A stretch of 43,305 nucleotides of DNA from an uncultured Eubacteriales bacterium (GCA_902761755.1 CACWLP010000015.1:1-43305); one strand, 5' to 3'; shown: positions 24,280-32,179, counted from the first letter of the stretch. Notes: a model not told the origin generated them from the sequence alone. Numbers and translations: made by a program.

Positions 24280-25252
24280 CACCTGCGAAAACGATATGCT
24301 GTCCGCGCTCCAGGGCGCGAACAGCATCTTGTTATGTACCCATGCCGCGCCGGACGGCGACGCGGTGGGATCGCTGCTGGCCATGGGGCGGACGCTGGAA
24401 AGAATGGGCAAAAAAATCGCGATGTGCTGCGCCGATCCCATGCCCGGACTGTACGGCTTTCTCTGGGGCGTCGGCCGGGTGACGGACGCAGCTGCCGTCG
24501 GCGGGCGCAGTTTCGACCTGGGCCTGGCCCTGGACTGCGCCAGCATCGAGAGGATGGGCAAATGCGCGGAGGCGTTTTTCGGCTGCCCGGTGACGATGCA
24601 ATTGGATCACCACGGGGACAACGAGGGCTACGCCGGGATGAACCTGATCGACGGGGACGCCTCCGCCGCCGGGTGCCTGGTGTGGCGGATGATGAAAAAG
24701 CTGGGCGTCCGCCCGGACAGGGAAACGGCGGAATGCCTGTACTGCGCCGTCAGCACGGACACGGGCAATTTCCGTTTCCCCAACACCACGCCGGAGGCCT
24801 TCTCCATGATGGCGGAATTGATGGACGCCGGGCTGGAGCTTTCCAAGGTTGCCCGGACGGTGCACCAGATCCGGGAGATCCCGGCGGCGCGGCTGCTGGG
24901 ACGGGCGCTGGATTCCCTGCGCTTTTTCGCCGGCGGACGGGGCGCGTGCATGCGCCTGACGATGGCGGATTACGCCGCGGCGGAGGCGCTGCCGGAGCAC
25001 AATACCGGCATCGTCAATTACGCCCTGGACCTGCCGGGGGTGGAAATGGCGTTCCTGGCGGAGGAAAGGGAAGAGGAATGCAAGGCCAGCCTGCGGGCGG
25101 TGAGCCCCCGGAACGTGCAGCAGATCGCGAAGCGCTTCGGCGGCGGCGGCCACGCGCTGGCGGCGGGCATGCGGTATAAGGGCACGCTGGAGGAAATGGA
25201 AACGGCGCTGGAAAAGGAAATGACGGCGGCGCTGCTGCGGGAGGACGCATGA
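24269..25252 (+). CDS. nrnA: DHH-family nanoRNase/pAp phosphatase NrnA
   Basis: NrnA degrades 2-5 nucleotide RNAs and dephosphorylates pAp; both activities are known in Bacillus. The 327-residue protein has the four metal-binding DHH motifs: HAAPDGDAVGS, an Asp in LALDCAS, the namesake QLDHHGDN and VSTDTGNF. The DHHA1 substrate domain ends in RFGGGGHALAAG. The start has AAGGAGG upstream and overlaps rbfA by 11 bases; the stop overlaps truB. The rbfA-nrnA-truB order is standard in Firmicutes. Confidence 0.93.
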   Translation: MQTDTCENDMLSALQGANSILLCTHAAPDGDAVGSLLAMGRTLERMGKKIAMCCADPMPGLYGFLWGVGRVTDAAAVGGRSFDLGLALDCASIERMGKCAEAFFGCPVTMQLDHHGDNEGYAGMNLIDGDASAAGCLVWRMMKKLGVRPDRETAECLYCAVSTDTGNFRFPNTTPEAFSMMAELMDAGLELSKVARTVHQIREIPAARLLGRALDSLRFFAGGRGACMRLTMADYAAAEALPEHNTGIVNYALDLPGVEMAFLAEEREEECKASLRAVSPRNVQQIAKRFGGGGHALAAGMRYKGTLEEMETALEKEMTAALLREDA

Positions 25253-26139
25253 ACGGCTTTCTGAATCTGCTCAAGCCCCCGGGCATGTCCTCCGGGGCAT
25301 GCGCGGCGGTGGTCAAGCGTCTGACCGGCGAGCGGGTGGGCCACGCCGGCACCCTGGACCCGGAAGCGGCGGGGGTGCTGCCGATCATGGTGGGCAGGGC
25401 CACCAGGCTGCTGGACCATTTGCCGGACAAGAGCAAGTCCTACGCCGCGGAGATCGCCTTTTCCGGGGCCACGGACACCCAGGATGCCCAGGGAAAAGTG
25501 ACCGAAGCAGCCGTGCGGGTGCCGGAAAGGGAGGAGATCGAAAAGGCGCTGTGCGCCTTCCGGGGCATGATCCTGCAACGGCCCCCGGCCTATTCGGCCC
25601 TCAAGCAGAACGGCGTGCCCCTCTACGCCCTGGCCCGGAAGGGGCAGGCGGTGGAAACCAAGGAGAGGAAAACGGAGATCCGTTCCCTGGAACTTCAGGA
25701 GAAGACGGGGCCGGACGGGTATATGCTGCGGGTGGACTGCGGCAGCGGCACCTACATCCGCACCCTTTGCCACGATATCGGCCAGGCCCTGGGCGCGCCG
25801 GCGCACATGCGCTTTCTGCTGCGCACCCGGCACGGCGCCTTTTCCGTTGCAGACAGCGTGACGATAGAGGAAACCGTGCAGGCGGCGGAGGAAGGGCGGC
25901 TGGAAAAGCTGCTCCTGCCGCTGGATTGGCCCCTGCAGGCGCTGCCGCGGATCGTGCTGCCGGAAAAATATGTGAAAGCCGGCCGGAACGGGGGCAAGCT
26001 GCCCGCCGGGCTGATCCCGGAATTGCGGGACGGGGAAAAATGCCGGGTCTATGACGAAAACACGCTGCTGGGCATCGTGCACCGGGACGGGGACGTGCTG
26101 CGGTTCGACGTGGGGCTGACGGGAGGAAGCGAAGAATGA
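25249..26139 (+). CDS. truB: tRNA pseudouridine-55 synthase
   Basis: TruB makes pseudouridine 55 in the T loop of tRNAs. In this 296-residue protein the catalytic aspartate is D37 in GHAGTLDPEAAGVLP. The KSYAAEIAFSGATDTQDAQG motif and RVDCGSGTYIRTLCHDIG are family hallmarks, and a C-terminal PUA-like part follows about 230. The ATG overlaps the nrnA stop, and the stop overlaps the next start (ATGA), so translation of all three is coupled. Confidence 0.96.
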   Translation: MNGFLNLLKPPGMSSGACAAVVKRLTGERVGHAGTLDPEAAGVLPIMVGRATRLLDHLPDKSKSYAAEIAFSGATDTQDAQGKVTEAAVRVPEREEIEKALCAFRGMILQRPPAYSALKQNGVPLYALARKGQAVETKERKTEIRSLELQEKTGPDGYMLRVDCGSGTYIRTLCHDIGQALGAPAHMRFLLRTRHGAFSVADSVTIEETVQAAEEGRLEKLLLPLDWPLQALPRIVLPEKYVKAGRNGGKLPAGLIPELRDGEKCRVYDENTLLGIVHRDGDVLRFDVGLTGGSEE

Positions 26140-26921
26140 CGGACAGGCTGAAGGAGATCCGCTGCTTCCTGCTGGATATGGACGGCACCTTTTATTTGGG
26201 GGACCGGCTGATCGAAGGCTCCCTGGAGTTTTTGCAGAAGCTGCGCGATACCGGCCGCCAGTGCCTGTTTTTGACCAACAATTCGTCCAAATCCGCGTCG
26301 TTCTACGTGGAGAAGCTGAAAAGGATGGGCGTGCCGGAGGAATTCCGCCGGGTGCTCACCAGCGGACAGGCGGCGGCGCGGTACGTGACGGCGCGTTTCC
26401 CGGGGAAGAAAGCGTTCCTGTTGGCCAACCGCATCGAGAGCGCGGAAATGGAAGCCCTGGGCGTCGAAACCGACCGGGAGCATCCCGATTATGTGCTGAT
26501 CGCCTTTGACACCGAGCTGGACTATGCCAAACTGACCGCCTTGTGCGATCATGTGCGGGCCGGGCTGCCCTATATCGCCACGCATCCGGATTTCAACTGC
26601 CCCACGGAAACGGGCTTCATCCCCGATATCGGGGCCACCATCGCCTATGTGAAGGCCAGCACGGGCCGGGAGCCGGACGTGATCATCGGCAAGCCCTACG
26701 GGGGCATCGTGGAGGAAACGCTGCGGGCGACGGGCCTGAAAAAGGAAGAAATGGCCATGGTGGGGGACCGGCTGTACACCGATATCGCCACGGGCAGGAA
26801 CTTCGGGATGCTGAGCATCCTGGTGATGAGCGGGGAAACCACGCAGGAGATGCTGCGTGGATCGCCGATTCAGCCGGATCTTGTGTTTGACCGGCTGCGG
26901 GACATGATCCCCCTGCTGTAA
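26136..26921 (+). CDS. HAD-IIA family phosphatase (NagD-like)
   Basis: A 261-residue haloacid dehalogenase-type phosphatase. Motif I is LLDMDGTFYLG (nucleophile and acid Asp), motif II TNN in LFLTNNSSKS, motif III the Lys in IIGKPYGGIVEE, and motif IV GDRLYTDIATG. The cap domain between motifs II and III is the C2a type of NagD and p-nitrophenyl phosphatases. Its ATG overlaps the truB stop, so it belongs to the translation operon. At this position many Firmicutes carry ribF (riboflavin kinase/FAD synthetase), which is absent here. Natural substrate unknown; sugar phosphates or nucleotides are typical for the family. Confidence 0.9.
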   Translation: MTDRLKEIRCFLLDMDGTFYLGDRLIEGSLEFLQKLRDTGRQCLFLTNNSSKSASFYVEKLKRMGVPEEFRRVLTSGQAAARYVTARFPGKKAFLLANRIESAEMEALGVETDREHPDYVLIAFDTELDYAKLTALCDHVRAGLPYIATHPDFNCPTETGFIPDIGATIAYVKASTGREPDVIIGKPYGGIVEETLRATGLKKEEMAMVGDRLYTDIATGRNFGMLSILVMSGETTQEMLRGSPIQPDLVFDRLRDMIPLL

Positions 26922-26930
26922 GGAGAAGAA

Positions 26931-27668
26931 ATGAACAAGTACGTGCGCCGGGCGCTGATTGCCGCCGTATGGATCGGGCTGTGGCAGGGGCTCATGCTGA
27001 TGGTGGGCCTGCCCAAGCTGCTGCCCGGCCCGGCCGATACGCTGCGGGCATGGATCGCGCTGGCGGGAACGGGAGAATTCTGGCTGAGCGTGGGCATGAC
27101 CCTGCTCCGGGTGGCGGCGGGCTATCTGTGCGCGGTGGCGGCGGGCATCCTGCTTTCGGTGCTGTGCTGGCGCTTCCGGACGGCGGAGGAATTCCTGTCC
27201 CCGATCCGGTCGGTGATCCGGGCAACGCCGGTGGCGTCCATCATCATCCTGGTGTATCTGTGGATCGCCAAAGGCCGGGTGCCGGTGTTCATTTCGTTTC
27301 TGATGGTGCTGCCCATCGTATGGACGGGGGTGCAGGAGGCCCTGGCCGGCGTGGATTCCCAGCTCAGGGAAATGTGCCGGGCGTACCGGTTCACGAAGAA
27401 ACAGACGGCGCGGTATCTGTATCTCCCCGCCGTGCGCCCCGCCCTCATCGCCGCCTGCGTGAACGGGCTGGGCTTCGCATGGAAATCCGGCATCGCGGCG
27501 GAGGTGATCGCCACGCCCGATCTGTCCGTGGGCAAATATCTCAACGACGCCAAGGTGTATCTGGAGGCGGCGGACCTGTTCGCCTGGACGCTGACGGTGG
27601 TGCTGCTTTCGATGGCGCTGGAAAAAACGCTGAAAGCCGTGATGCGCAGGAAGGGGGAAAAGCCATGA
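26931..27668 (+). CDS. ABC importer permease (NitT/TauT type)
   Basis: A 245-residue membrane protein with about six transmembrane segments, the first at residues 8-28. The cytoplasmic EAA loop reads GVQEALAGVDSQLREMCRAY, marking the SsuC/TauC/ThiX-type permease family that imports sulfonates, nitrate, pyrimidine precursors or vitamins. AAGGAGAAG precedes the ATG. It is followed with overlap by its ATPase. No substrate-binding protein gene is in the window, so either it is encoded elsewhere or the substrate remains unclear. Confidence 0.88.
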   Translation: MNKYVRRALIAAVWIGLWQGLMLMVGLPKLLPGPADTLRAWIALAGTGEFWLSVGMTLLRVAAGYLCAVAAGILLSVLCWRFRTAEEFLSPIRSVIRATPVASIIILVYLWIAKGRVPVFISFLMVLPIVWTGVQEALAGVDSQLREMCRAYRFTKKQTARYLYLPAVRPALIAACVNGLGFAWKSGIAAEVIATPDLSVGKYLNDAKVYLEAADLFAWTLTVVLLSMALEKTLKAVMRRKGEKP

Positions 27669-28228
27669 TCCGCGTGGAGGACGTATCCTTTTCCTATCCG
27701 GGCAAGCCGGTGTTTTCGCATCTGGATCTGACGCTGCCGGACGCGGGGATCGCGGCGCTGATGGCTCCCTCCGGCTATGGGAAAACGACCCTGCTTCGGC
27801 TGCTGGCCGGGCTGGAAGCGCCGGCATCGGGCAGGATCACGGGCCTGGAGAACCGCAAGACCGCCTTCCTGTTCCAGGAGGACCGGCTGCTGCCCTGGCT
27901 GACGGCGGAAAAAAATATCGCCCTGGTCAGCGATGCTGAAAGGGCGGCATACTGGCTGGAAAAAATGGAAATCGACGGCGGGCAGTATCCCCGGGCAATG
28001 AGCGGGGGCATGCAGCGCCGGGTGGCCCTGGCGCGGGCGATGGCCTTCGGCGGGGACGTGCTGCTGCTGGACGAGCCCTTCAAGGGCCTGGACGAAGCGC
28101 TGCGGGATCGGATCGCCGGGCGCATCCGGGATGTCTTCCCCCTGACGGTATTGGCTGTCCACGACCCGGAGGAGGCGGCGCTGATGGGCGCGCAGATCCT
28201 GCGGCTGGATGCAGGGCGGAACGGCTGA
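27665..28228 (+). CDS. ABC importer ATP-binding subunit (compact)
   Basis: This 187-residue ATPase pairs with the permease whose stop it overlaps. Walker A reads MAPSGYGKTTLLRLLAG, Q-loop FLFQEDRLLPW, signature MSGGMQRRVALARA, Walker B DVLLLDEPF, and the switch His is in LAVHDPEEA. All motifs are in place, although the usual first glycine of Walker A is replaced by alanine. At 187 residues it is clearly shorter than the 240-260 typical of this group: the helical region and the C-terminal end are trimmed. It is the last gene of the operon and ends at a bidirectional terminator. Confidence 0.9.
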   Translation: MIRVEDVSFSYPGKPVFSHLDLTLPDAGIAALMAPSGYGKTTLLRLLAGLEAPASGRITGLENRKTAFLFQEDRLLPWLTAEKNIALVSDAERAAYWLEKMEIDGGQYPRAMSGGMQRRVALARAMAFGGDVLLLDEPFKGLDEALRDRIAGRIRDVFPLTVLAVHDPEEAALMGAQILRLDAGRNG

Positions 28229-28243
28229 CCGACCAAATAAATC

Positions 28244-28275
28244 AATCCCCGGATCAGGCACGGTCCGGGGATTTT
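28244..28275. terminator. Bidirectional terminator between converging operons
   Basis: A perfect 10-bp stem (AATCCCCGGA/TCCGGGGATT) with a 10-base loop is flanked by T-rich sequence on the right and A-rich sequence on the left. It serves the plus-strand ABC operon, and overlaps the last codon of the minus-strand acetyltransferase. Confidence 0.85.
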
Positions 28276-28661
28276 ATCATGGCTCTGCCGTTCACCGTTT
28301 CAAAGCCGAATTTTTCATACAGCCCATGGGCGTCCCGGGTGAACAGGAAGCCCCGGAGAGCGGCGTACTCCGGCAGCGACACGATATGGGAAACCAGCGC
28401 CTTGCCCAGGCCCTGACGCCGGTACGCCCCGTCGATGATCACGTCGCACAGATAGTAGGCGGTGGCGTGATCGGTGATCACCCGGGCAAAGCCGATCAGC
28501 CTGTTTTCCTCCGCCGGGAAGACGCCGTAGCAGCATGAATTGCGCATGGACGCTTCGATTTGTTCCAAAGAGCGTTTGCCCGCCCAATACGTGGTTTTCA
28601 GCAGCCTTTCCACTTCTTCCGGGCGGATATGCTCCGCGCCGTCAACGATCCTGTATTCCAT
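28254..28661 (-). CDS. GNAT-family N-acetyltransferase
   Basis: A 135-residue acetyl-CoA-dependent acetyltransferase. The core acetyl-CoA site is DVIIDGAYRRQGLGKALVSHIV (RxxGxG/A: RRQGLG), followed by the strand FLFTRDAHGLYEKFGFE typical of the C-terminal half. Of two nearby ATGs, the one at 28661 has GGGAGG at the right 6-base spacing. Substrate unknown: GNAT proteins of this size acetylate small molecules or protein N-termini. It lies 16 bases after the prolyl-tRNA editing gene and is probably co-transcribed with it. Confidence 0.88.
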   Translation of the reverse strand: MEYRIVDGAEHIRPEEVERLLKTTYWAGKRSLEQIEASMRNSCCYGVFPAEENRLIGFARVITDHATAYYLCDVIIDGAYRRQGLGKALVSHIVSLPEYAALRGFLFTRDAHGLYEKFGFETVNGRAMIKSPDRA

Positions 28662-28677
28662 CTTCATCCTCCCGGCG

Positions 28678-29232
28678 TCACGGGGCGTCCGCCACGTCCA
28701 CGAAGGTGGGAACGTGGTGGACGGCGGGCAGGTAAATATCAAGAAAATCCCGCATGGAAAGGCGGATGGAGGCCGTGTTCACGCAGGGATGGCAGCCCAG
28801 CTGCGATGCGGAGAGCAGCGCCCGGTCCATAATGAGGCGCACGTCCCGGGCGCTTTCAAACAGCAATCCCATGGGGGATACCGCGCCGGGGGAAATGTGC
28901 AGCAGCCTGCGCATATCCTCCGGCGTGCCGAAGGACAGGCGGGACACCCCCAGCTGCTTGGAAATATCCTTGGTTTTGAAGGATTTCGTTTCCTGGATCA
29001 TCAGCAGGTAAAAAACGGTTTTCTGCTGATTGCACAGGAACAGGTTTTTGCAGATCTCGCCGCCCAGGGCGCGGTCGATGGCCTGGCAGTCCTCCATGGT
29101 GGACACCGGCGGATGGTCGATGCGGAAAAAGGGGATGCCCAGATCCGTGAGCAGCCGGTACACGGCGGTTTCGGCTTCGCCCCGGGGAGACTGCGGCGCG
29201 CCGGGGAGCAGGGTGTATACGGCGTCGTCCAT
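28678..29232 (-). CDS. Prolyl-tRNA editing protein (ProX/YbaK-type deacylase)
   Basis: A 184-residue free-standing editing domain that hydrolyses mischarged aminoacyl-tRNA, most often Ala-tRNA(Pro) or Cys-tRNA(Pro). The family features are PFFRIDHPPVSTMEDC near residue 30, GGEICKNLFLCNQQK with the substrate-binding Lys, and the late GCHPCVNTASIRLS stretch, which groups it with the ProX type. The start at 29232 follows GGGAGG; the frame is open upstream, but no conserved sequence is there. Confidence 0.88.
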   Translation of the reverse strand: MDDAVYTLLPGAPQSPRGEAETAVYRLLTDLGIPFFRIDHPPVSTMEDCQAIDRALGGEICKNLFLCNQQKTVFYLLMIQETKSFKTKDISKQLGVSRLSFGTPEDMRRLLHISPGAVSPMGLLFESARDVRLIMDRALLSASQLGCHPCVNTASIRLSMRDFLDIYLPAVHHVPTFVDVADAP

Positions 29233-29260
29233 GGGGTTACCTCCCAAAAGATTTTTCTGA

Positions 29261-29289
29261 ATTATACCGCCCCGGCAGGAAGGAAGCAA
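29261..29289 (-). promoter_or_regulatory. Promoter for the prolyl-tRNA editing/GNAT operon
   Basis: On the minus strand TTGCTT (29289-29284) and TATAAT (29266-29261) are separated by 17 bases, about 30 bases ahead of the start codon. Confidence 0.65.
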
Positions 29290-29410
29290 GCCCCGGACGG
29301 CGAAAAGAACAATAAAAGGATCGTTTTTCCGCAAAGACTGGAAAAAGATGCAAGAAAAACGAGGACAGGAACGTTGTATCGGTGAAAACCCACAGAGAGG
29401 AGAAAAAACG

Positions 29411-30160
29411 ATGAAACGCATCATTTCCCTGGCGATGGTCCTGGCGCTGCTGTGCGCCTGCATCCCCGCGCTGGCCGACGACGGCGAAGCGGTGAATCCC
29501 TACAGCATGGGCCCCGGCTCCACGCTGCTGGTCTCCCTGACCCATAACTGCACCCACACCGGCATCATGCTGCCTGAAGTGTTCAGCCCGTACCAGACCA
29601 CATACCTGCTGACGGTGGGCTATAACGTGACCCGTCCCCGCTTTACCCCCACCGCCGCGGACCCCAACGCCGTCATCACCGTGAACGGCCAGGTGGTGCG
29701 CAGCGGCCAGGATTCCAATTACCTCACCCTGCCGGAAGACAACAAGCCCCAGGTGGCGGAGATCGTGGTGACCAACGGCAGCGCGTCCACCACCTACACC
29801 ATCTTCATGCAGCGCCGGCCGGATGAAAGGCGCACCCGCGTGTCCGCCGGCTACATCAACAACATCTACCTGGACGGCAACACCTGGATGATCGACGCCG
29901 ACCTGGTCTCCGTCAAGTACAGCGGCGAGGACTATACCAGCGGCAACCTGTCCACGTTCTCCAACGGCTCCGTGGATCATTACCGCTACGCCGTGAACCC
30001 CAACTGCATCCTGTACTACGGCACCAAGCAGGATTGCCACCGCAGCGTGAACCTGGTGGATTTCATGAACAACTACCAGAACTACGGCAGCAACCTGTAC
30101 ACCATCGTCTACATCCGGGATCAGATCGTGGCCGTGGTGCCTTACGGCGCGGATTACTGA
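29411..30160 (+). CDS. Secreted protein with cadherin-like beta-sandwich domain
   Basis: A 249-residue exported protein: the signal peptide is MKRIISLAMVLALLCACIPA, with cleavage near ALAD. The region from about 45 to 135 reads as a bacterial cadherin-like domain: a PxxFxPxxxxYLLTV pattern, then RFTPTAADPNAVITVNGQVV, then a closing TTYTIFMQRR strand. Such domains are carbohydrate- or protein-binding modules on secreted proteins. The C-terminal 100 residues are not recognised. Codon use is strongly biased, as in paralogue A at 14681, suggesting abundant expression. GAGAGGAG precedes the ATG; I see no clear promoter in the 178-base gap, apart from the divergent one. Confidence 0.82.
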   Translation: MKRIISLAMVLALLCACIPALADDGEAVNPYSMGPGSTLLVSLTHNCTHTGIMLPEVFSPYQTTYLLTVGYNVTRPRFTPTAADPNAVITVNGQVVRSGQDSNYLTLPEDNKPQVAEIVVTNGSASTTYTIFMQRRPDERRTRVSAGYINNIYLDGNTWMIDADLVSVKYSGEDYTSGNLSTFSNGSVDHYRYAVNPNCILYYGTKQDCHRSVNLVDFMNNYQNYGSNLYTIVYIRDQIVAVVPYGADY

Positions 30161-30170
30161 TACCGCGCGA

Positions 30171-30209
30171 AAAGCCGCCTGAAGCGCAATGCTCCGGGCG
30201 GCTTTTTTT
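30171..30209 (+). terminator. Terminator after the cadherin-like protein gene
   Basis: AAAGCCGCC pairs with GGCGGCTTT (30171-30179/30197-30205), ending in seven Ts. It also forms on the minus strand, where it would end the nth transcript with a shorter U run. Confidence 0.88.
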
Positions 30210-30220
30210 GTTGCGGAGAA

Positions 30221-30910
30221 TCAGCAGGATACGCCTTGCTTCCTCTCCCGGGCGCGGCGCTTGGCGTCGGCCTTGGGGTTGATCATACGCCCCTGGCAGG
30301 CGGATTTGCAGAAGGACTTCAGCGCGCAGTGTTCGCAGTCCGGCTTCTGGCTGTGGCACACCCGGCGTCCGTGCCAGATCAGCCAGTGATGCGCCTGGCT
30401 CCAGTCCGATTCCGGGATCAGGGCCATGAGCTGCCTTTCCGTTTCCTCCACCGTCCGGGCGTCGGAAAGCCCCAGGCGGTTGGCCACCCGGAATACGTGG
30501 GTGTCCACCGGGATGGCGGCCTTGCCGAAGGAAAAGGCCAGCACCACGTTGGCGGTTTTCCTGCCCACGCCGGGGAGCTGGGTGAGCTCCTCCAGGGTGT
30601 CCGGCACCCGGCCGCCGAATTTCTCCACGATCATCCGGCTGGCGGCCACGATGTTGGCCGCCTTGCTTTTGAAGCCGCAGGATTTGACGTAGGGGAAAAT
30701 CTCCTCCGGCTCCGCCTTCGCCATAGCGGCGGGATCGGGATAATCCCGGAACAGGGCGGGGGTCACCATGTTCACCCGGGCGTCGGTGCACTGGGCGGCC
30801 AGGATGGTGGCCACCAAGGTTTCGAAGGGGTTCGTGAAGTGCAGCTCCGGCCCGGCGTTGGGGTACAGCTCCGCCAGGCCCTGCAAAACGGCTTTTTGCT
30901 GCTGTGTCAT
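30221..30910 (-). CDS. nth: Endonuclease III
   Basis: This DNA glycosylase/AP lyase removes oxidised pyrimidines. The 229-residue protein has the helix-hairpin-helix LPGVGRKTANVV with catalytic K118 and the catalytic D136 in PVDTHVFRV. The [4Fe-4S] cluster motif C185-X6-C192-X2-C195-X5-C201 is intact. A basic C-terminal extension of about 28 residues (KRRARERK region) goes beyond the cluster. It follows the folate S-component gene by 18 bases and probably shares its riboswitch-controlled transcript. Confidence 0.95.
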   Translation of the reverse strand: MTQQQKAVLQGLAELYPNAGPELHFTNPFETLVATILAAQCTDARVNMVTPALFRDYPDPAAMAKAEPEEIFPYVKSCGFKSKAANIVAASRMIVEKFGGRVPDTLEELTQLPGVGRKTANVVLAFSFGKAAIPVDTHVFRVANRLGLSDARTVEETERQLMALIPESDWSQAHHWLIWHGRRVCHSQKPDCEHCALKSFCKSACQGRMINPKADAKRRARERKQGVSC

Positions 30911-30928
30911 CGCGCGGCCTCCCCGGGA

Positions 30929-31546
30929 TCATTCCCGCATCTTTTTGATGCCGGGCAGCTTGTTCAGCCGGTGCAGCAGGGGCGTGGTGACGATCATGTA
31001 AACCACGGAGGTCAGCGCGCCGTTAATGTAACGGGTCACCATGATCGCGACTTGGGTGGCTTTCGTGGAATACTGGAAGATTTCCGCGTCGATGATCTGG
31101 ACCACGGTGTTCATGGTGGTGACCACAAGCGCGGAAACGGCCAGGATCCACAGGATCTGGAAGGGGTTCAGCTGATAATCGTAGGCCTTGGCGTACACGC
31201 CGCACATCCAGCCCTTCACCGCCGCCGGCAGGATCCACAGCACGGTGGTGGCGGTGAAGCCGTAGGTTATGAGCTGGTTGAGAAAGCTGCCCAGCAGGCC
31301 CGTGATCCCACCGCTGAGGGGGCCGAACAGCAGCCCGGCCACCACTTCCGTGATGCCGGACACGGTGATCACGATGCTGGGCCCGATCTTAATGCTGGCG
31401 ATGCGGGCGATGATCACGTGCAGGGCCACCAGGATCGCCAGCGTGACCAGCTTCTGCGTGGTAAACAGCTGCCCCCCCTGATTTTCCCGCCTGGGCATCA
31501 GGCTTTTGAAGTACGAAAGGACCTTGTTCTGCTCTTTTTCGGACAT
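30929..31546 (-). CDS. folT: ECF transporter S component, folate-specific type
   Basis: A 205-residue integral membrane protein of the energy-coupling factor family. It captures the vitamin and docks on a shared EcfAAT module (not in this window). Five to six hydrophobic segments follow an N-terminal hydrophilic 30 residues: LVTLAILVALHVIIARIA, then the IVITVSGITEVVAGLLFGPLSG motif typical of the group. The substrate call rests mostly on the tetrahydrofolate riboswitch directly upstream. AGGAGG precedes the ATG at 31546. Confidence 0.88.
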   Translation of the reverse strand: MSEKEQNKVLSYFKSLMPRRENQGGQLFTTQKLVTLAILVALHVIIARIASIKIGPSIVITVSGITEVVAGLLFGPLSGGITGLLGSFLNQLITYGFTATTVLWILPAAVKGWMCGVYAKAYDYQLNPFQILWILAVSALVVTTMNTVVQIIDAEIFQYSTKATQVAIMVTRYINGALTSVVYMIVTTPLLHRLNKLPGIKKMRE

Positions 31547-31601
31547 AAAAAACCGCCTCCTCACAGATGAATTGCTCGATCCGCAGAGGCAGTTTCCTAA
31601 A

Positions 31602-31698
31602 GCAGCGGGATGCGCAGCAGACACCGCGCCGGAAAACCGGCTTCGTCCCATGGCAACTCCCCGTCCATGAGCACTTGACGCGTCTGCCGCTACTCTGC
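31602..31698 (-). promoter_or_regulatory. Tetrahydrofolate (THF) riboswitch
   Basis: Read on the minus strand, the RNA matches the THF aptamer in order: an AGAGUAG start, CGCGUCAAGUG, a GGGGAGUUGCC part, GACGAAGC, a GGCGCGGUG element and the closing UGCGCAUCCCGCUGC. Stem P2 (GCAGAC with GUCUGC) closes the core, and GCAG with CUGC forms P1. Downstream, GCCUCUGC (31590-31583) can pair either with the GCAGAG at the aptamer's 5' end or, through GCCUC, with the AGGAGGC ribosome binding site. This suggests translational control. The known class switches expression off when THF binds. Confidence 0.85.
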
Positions 31699-31713
31699 GT
31701 ACGAATCGCCTGT

Positions 31714-31742
31714 ATTGTAGCATTTTTGCCCGGATTCCGCAA
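31714..31742 (-). promoter_or_regulatory. Promoter of the folT-nth operon
   Basis: On the minus strand TTGCGG (31742-31737) and TACAAT (31719-31714) lie 17 bases apart. Transcription would start just before the riboswitch. Confidence 0.7.
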
Positions 31743-31780
31743 GAGGCGGATTGGCCGGGCTTTGTTTTTTTCAAAAACGG

Positions 31781-31830
31781 TTGACATATACCGTGGAGGG
31801 GTATATAATACGGATACCCCAATGGGGTAT
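31781..31830 (+). promoter_or_regulatory. csoR-copA promoter with two CsoR operator palindromes
   Basis: A consensus TTGACA (31781-31786) and TATAAT (31804-31809) are spaced by 17 bases. Two 17-bp GC-centred palindromes overlap it: ATACC-GTGGA-GGGGTAT (31788-31804), filling the spacer and touching the -10, and ATACCCC-AAT-GGGGTAT (31814-31830), covering the start of transcription. The second has perfect 7-bp arms. CsoR repressors bind sites of this form and release them on binding Cu(I). Confidence 0.85.
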
Positions 31831-31849
31831 TTTGAACGAGGTGATCGCC

Positions 31850-32170
31850 ATGACGCATGGAAAAACCTGCTGCGGGGAACAGCTGACGGAGGGCCGCACC
31901 AAGGAGCGTTCTCCGGAGGAAAAAACCGGCCTGATCCATCGGCTCAGCCGCATCGAGGGCCAGGTGCGGGGCATCCGGGGCATGGTGGAAAAAAACGCCT
32001 ACTGCCCGGAGATCCTGATCCAGGTATCGGCGGTGAACGCGGCCCTGGCGGCCTTCAACCGGGAACTGCTGGCCGAGCACATCCGCACCTGCGTGGCCCG
32101 GGACATCCGGGCGGGGAAGGACGAAACGGTGGACGAGCTGGTGAAGACCCTGGAAAAGCTGATGAAGTAA
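31850..32170 (+). CDS. csoR: Copper-sensing repressor CsoR
   Basis: This 106-residue helical repressor binds Cu(I) between subunits and leaves the operator when loaded. The three copper ligands are all present with exact family spacing: C52, H77 and C81 (YCPEIL and EHIRTC), as in CsoR C36/H61/C65. The conserved RLSRIEGQVRGIRGMVE helix lies at 31-47. The start at 31850 follows GAGGTGAT; an extra CC pair at residues 7-8 in the N-terminal tail is unusual. It precedes copA by 9 bases, forming a self-regulating copper operon. Confidence 0.95.
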   Translation: MTHGKTCCGEQLTEGRTKERSPEEKTGLIHRLSRIEGQVRGIRGMVEKNAYCPEILIQVSAVNAALAAFNRELLAEHIRTCVARDIRAGKDETVDELVKTLEKLMK

Positions 32171-32179
32171 GGGGAGAAA

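Noticed and set aside
29233-29463. A longer N-terminus for the prolyl-tRNA editing protein
   Set aside because: The extension runs across its own promoter and the divergent gene's leader; the start at 29232 has GGGAGG and lies just before the conserved domain.
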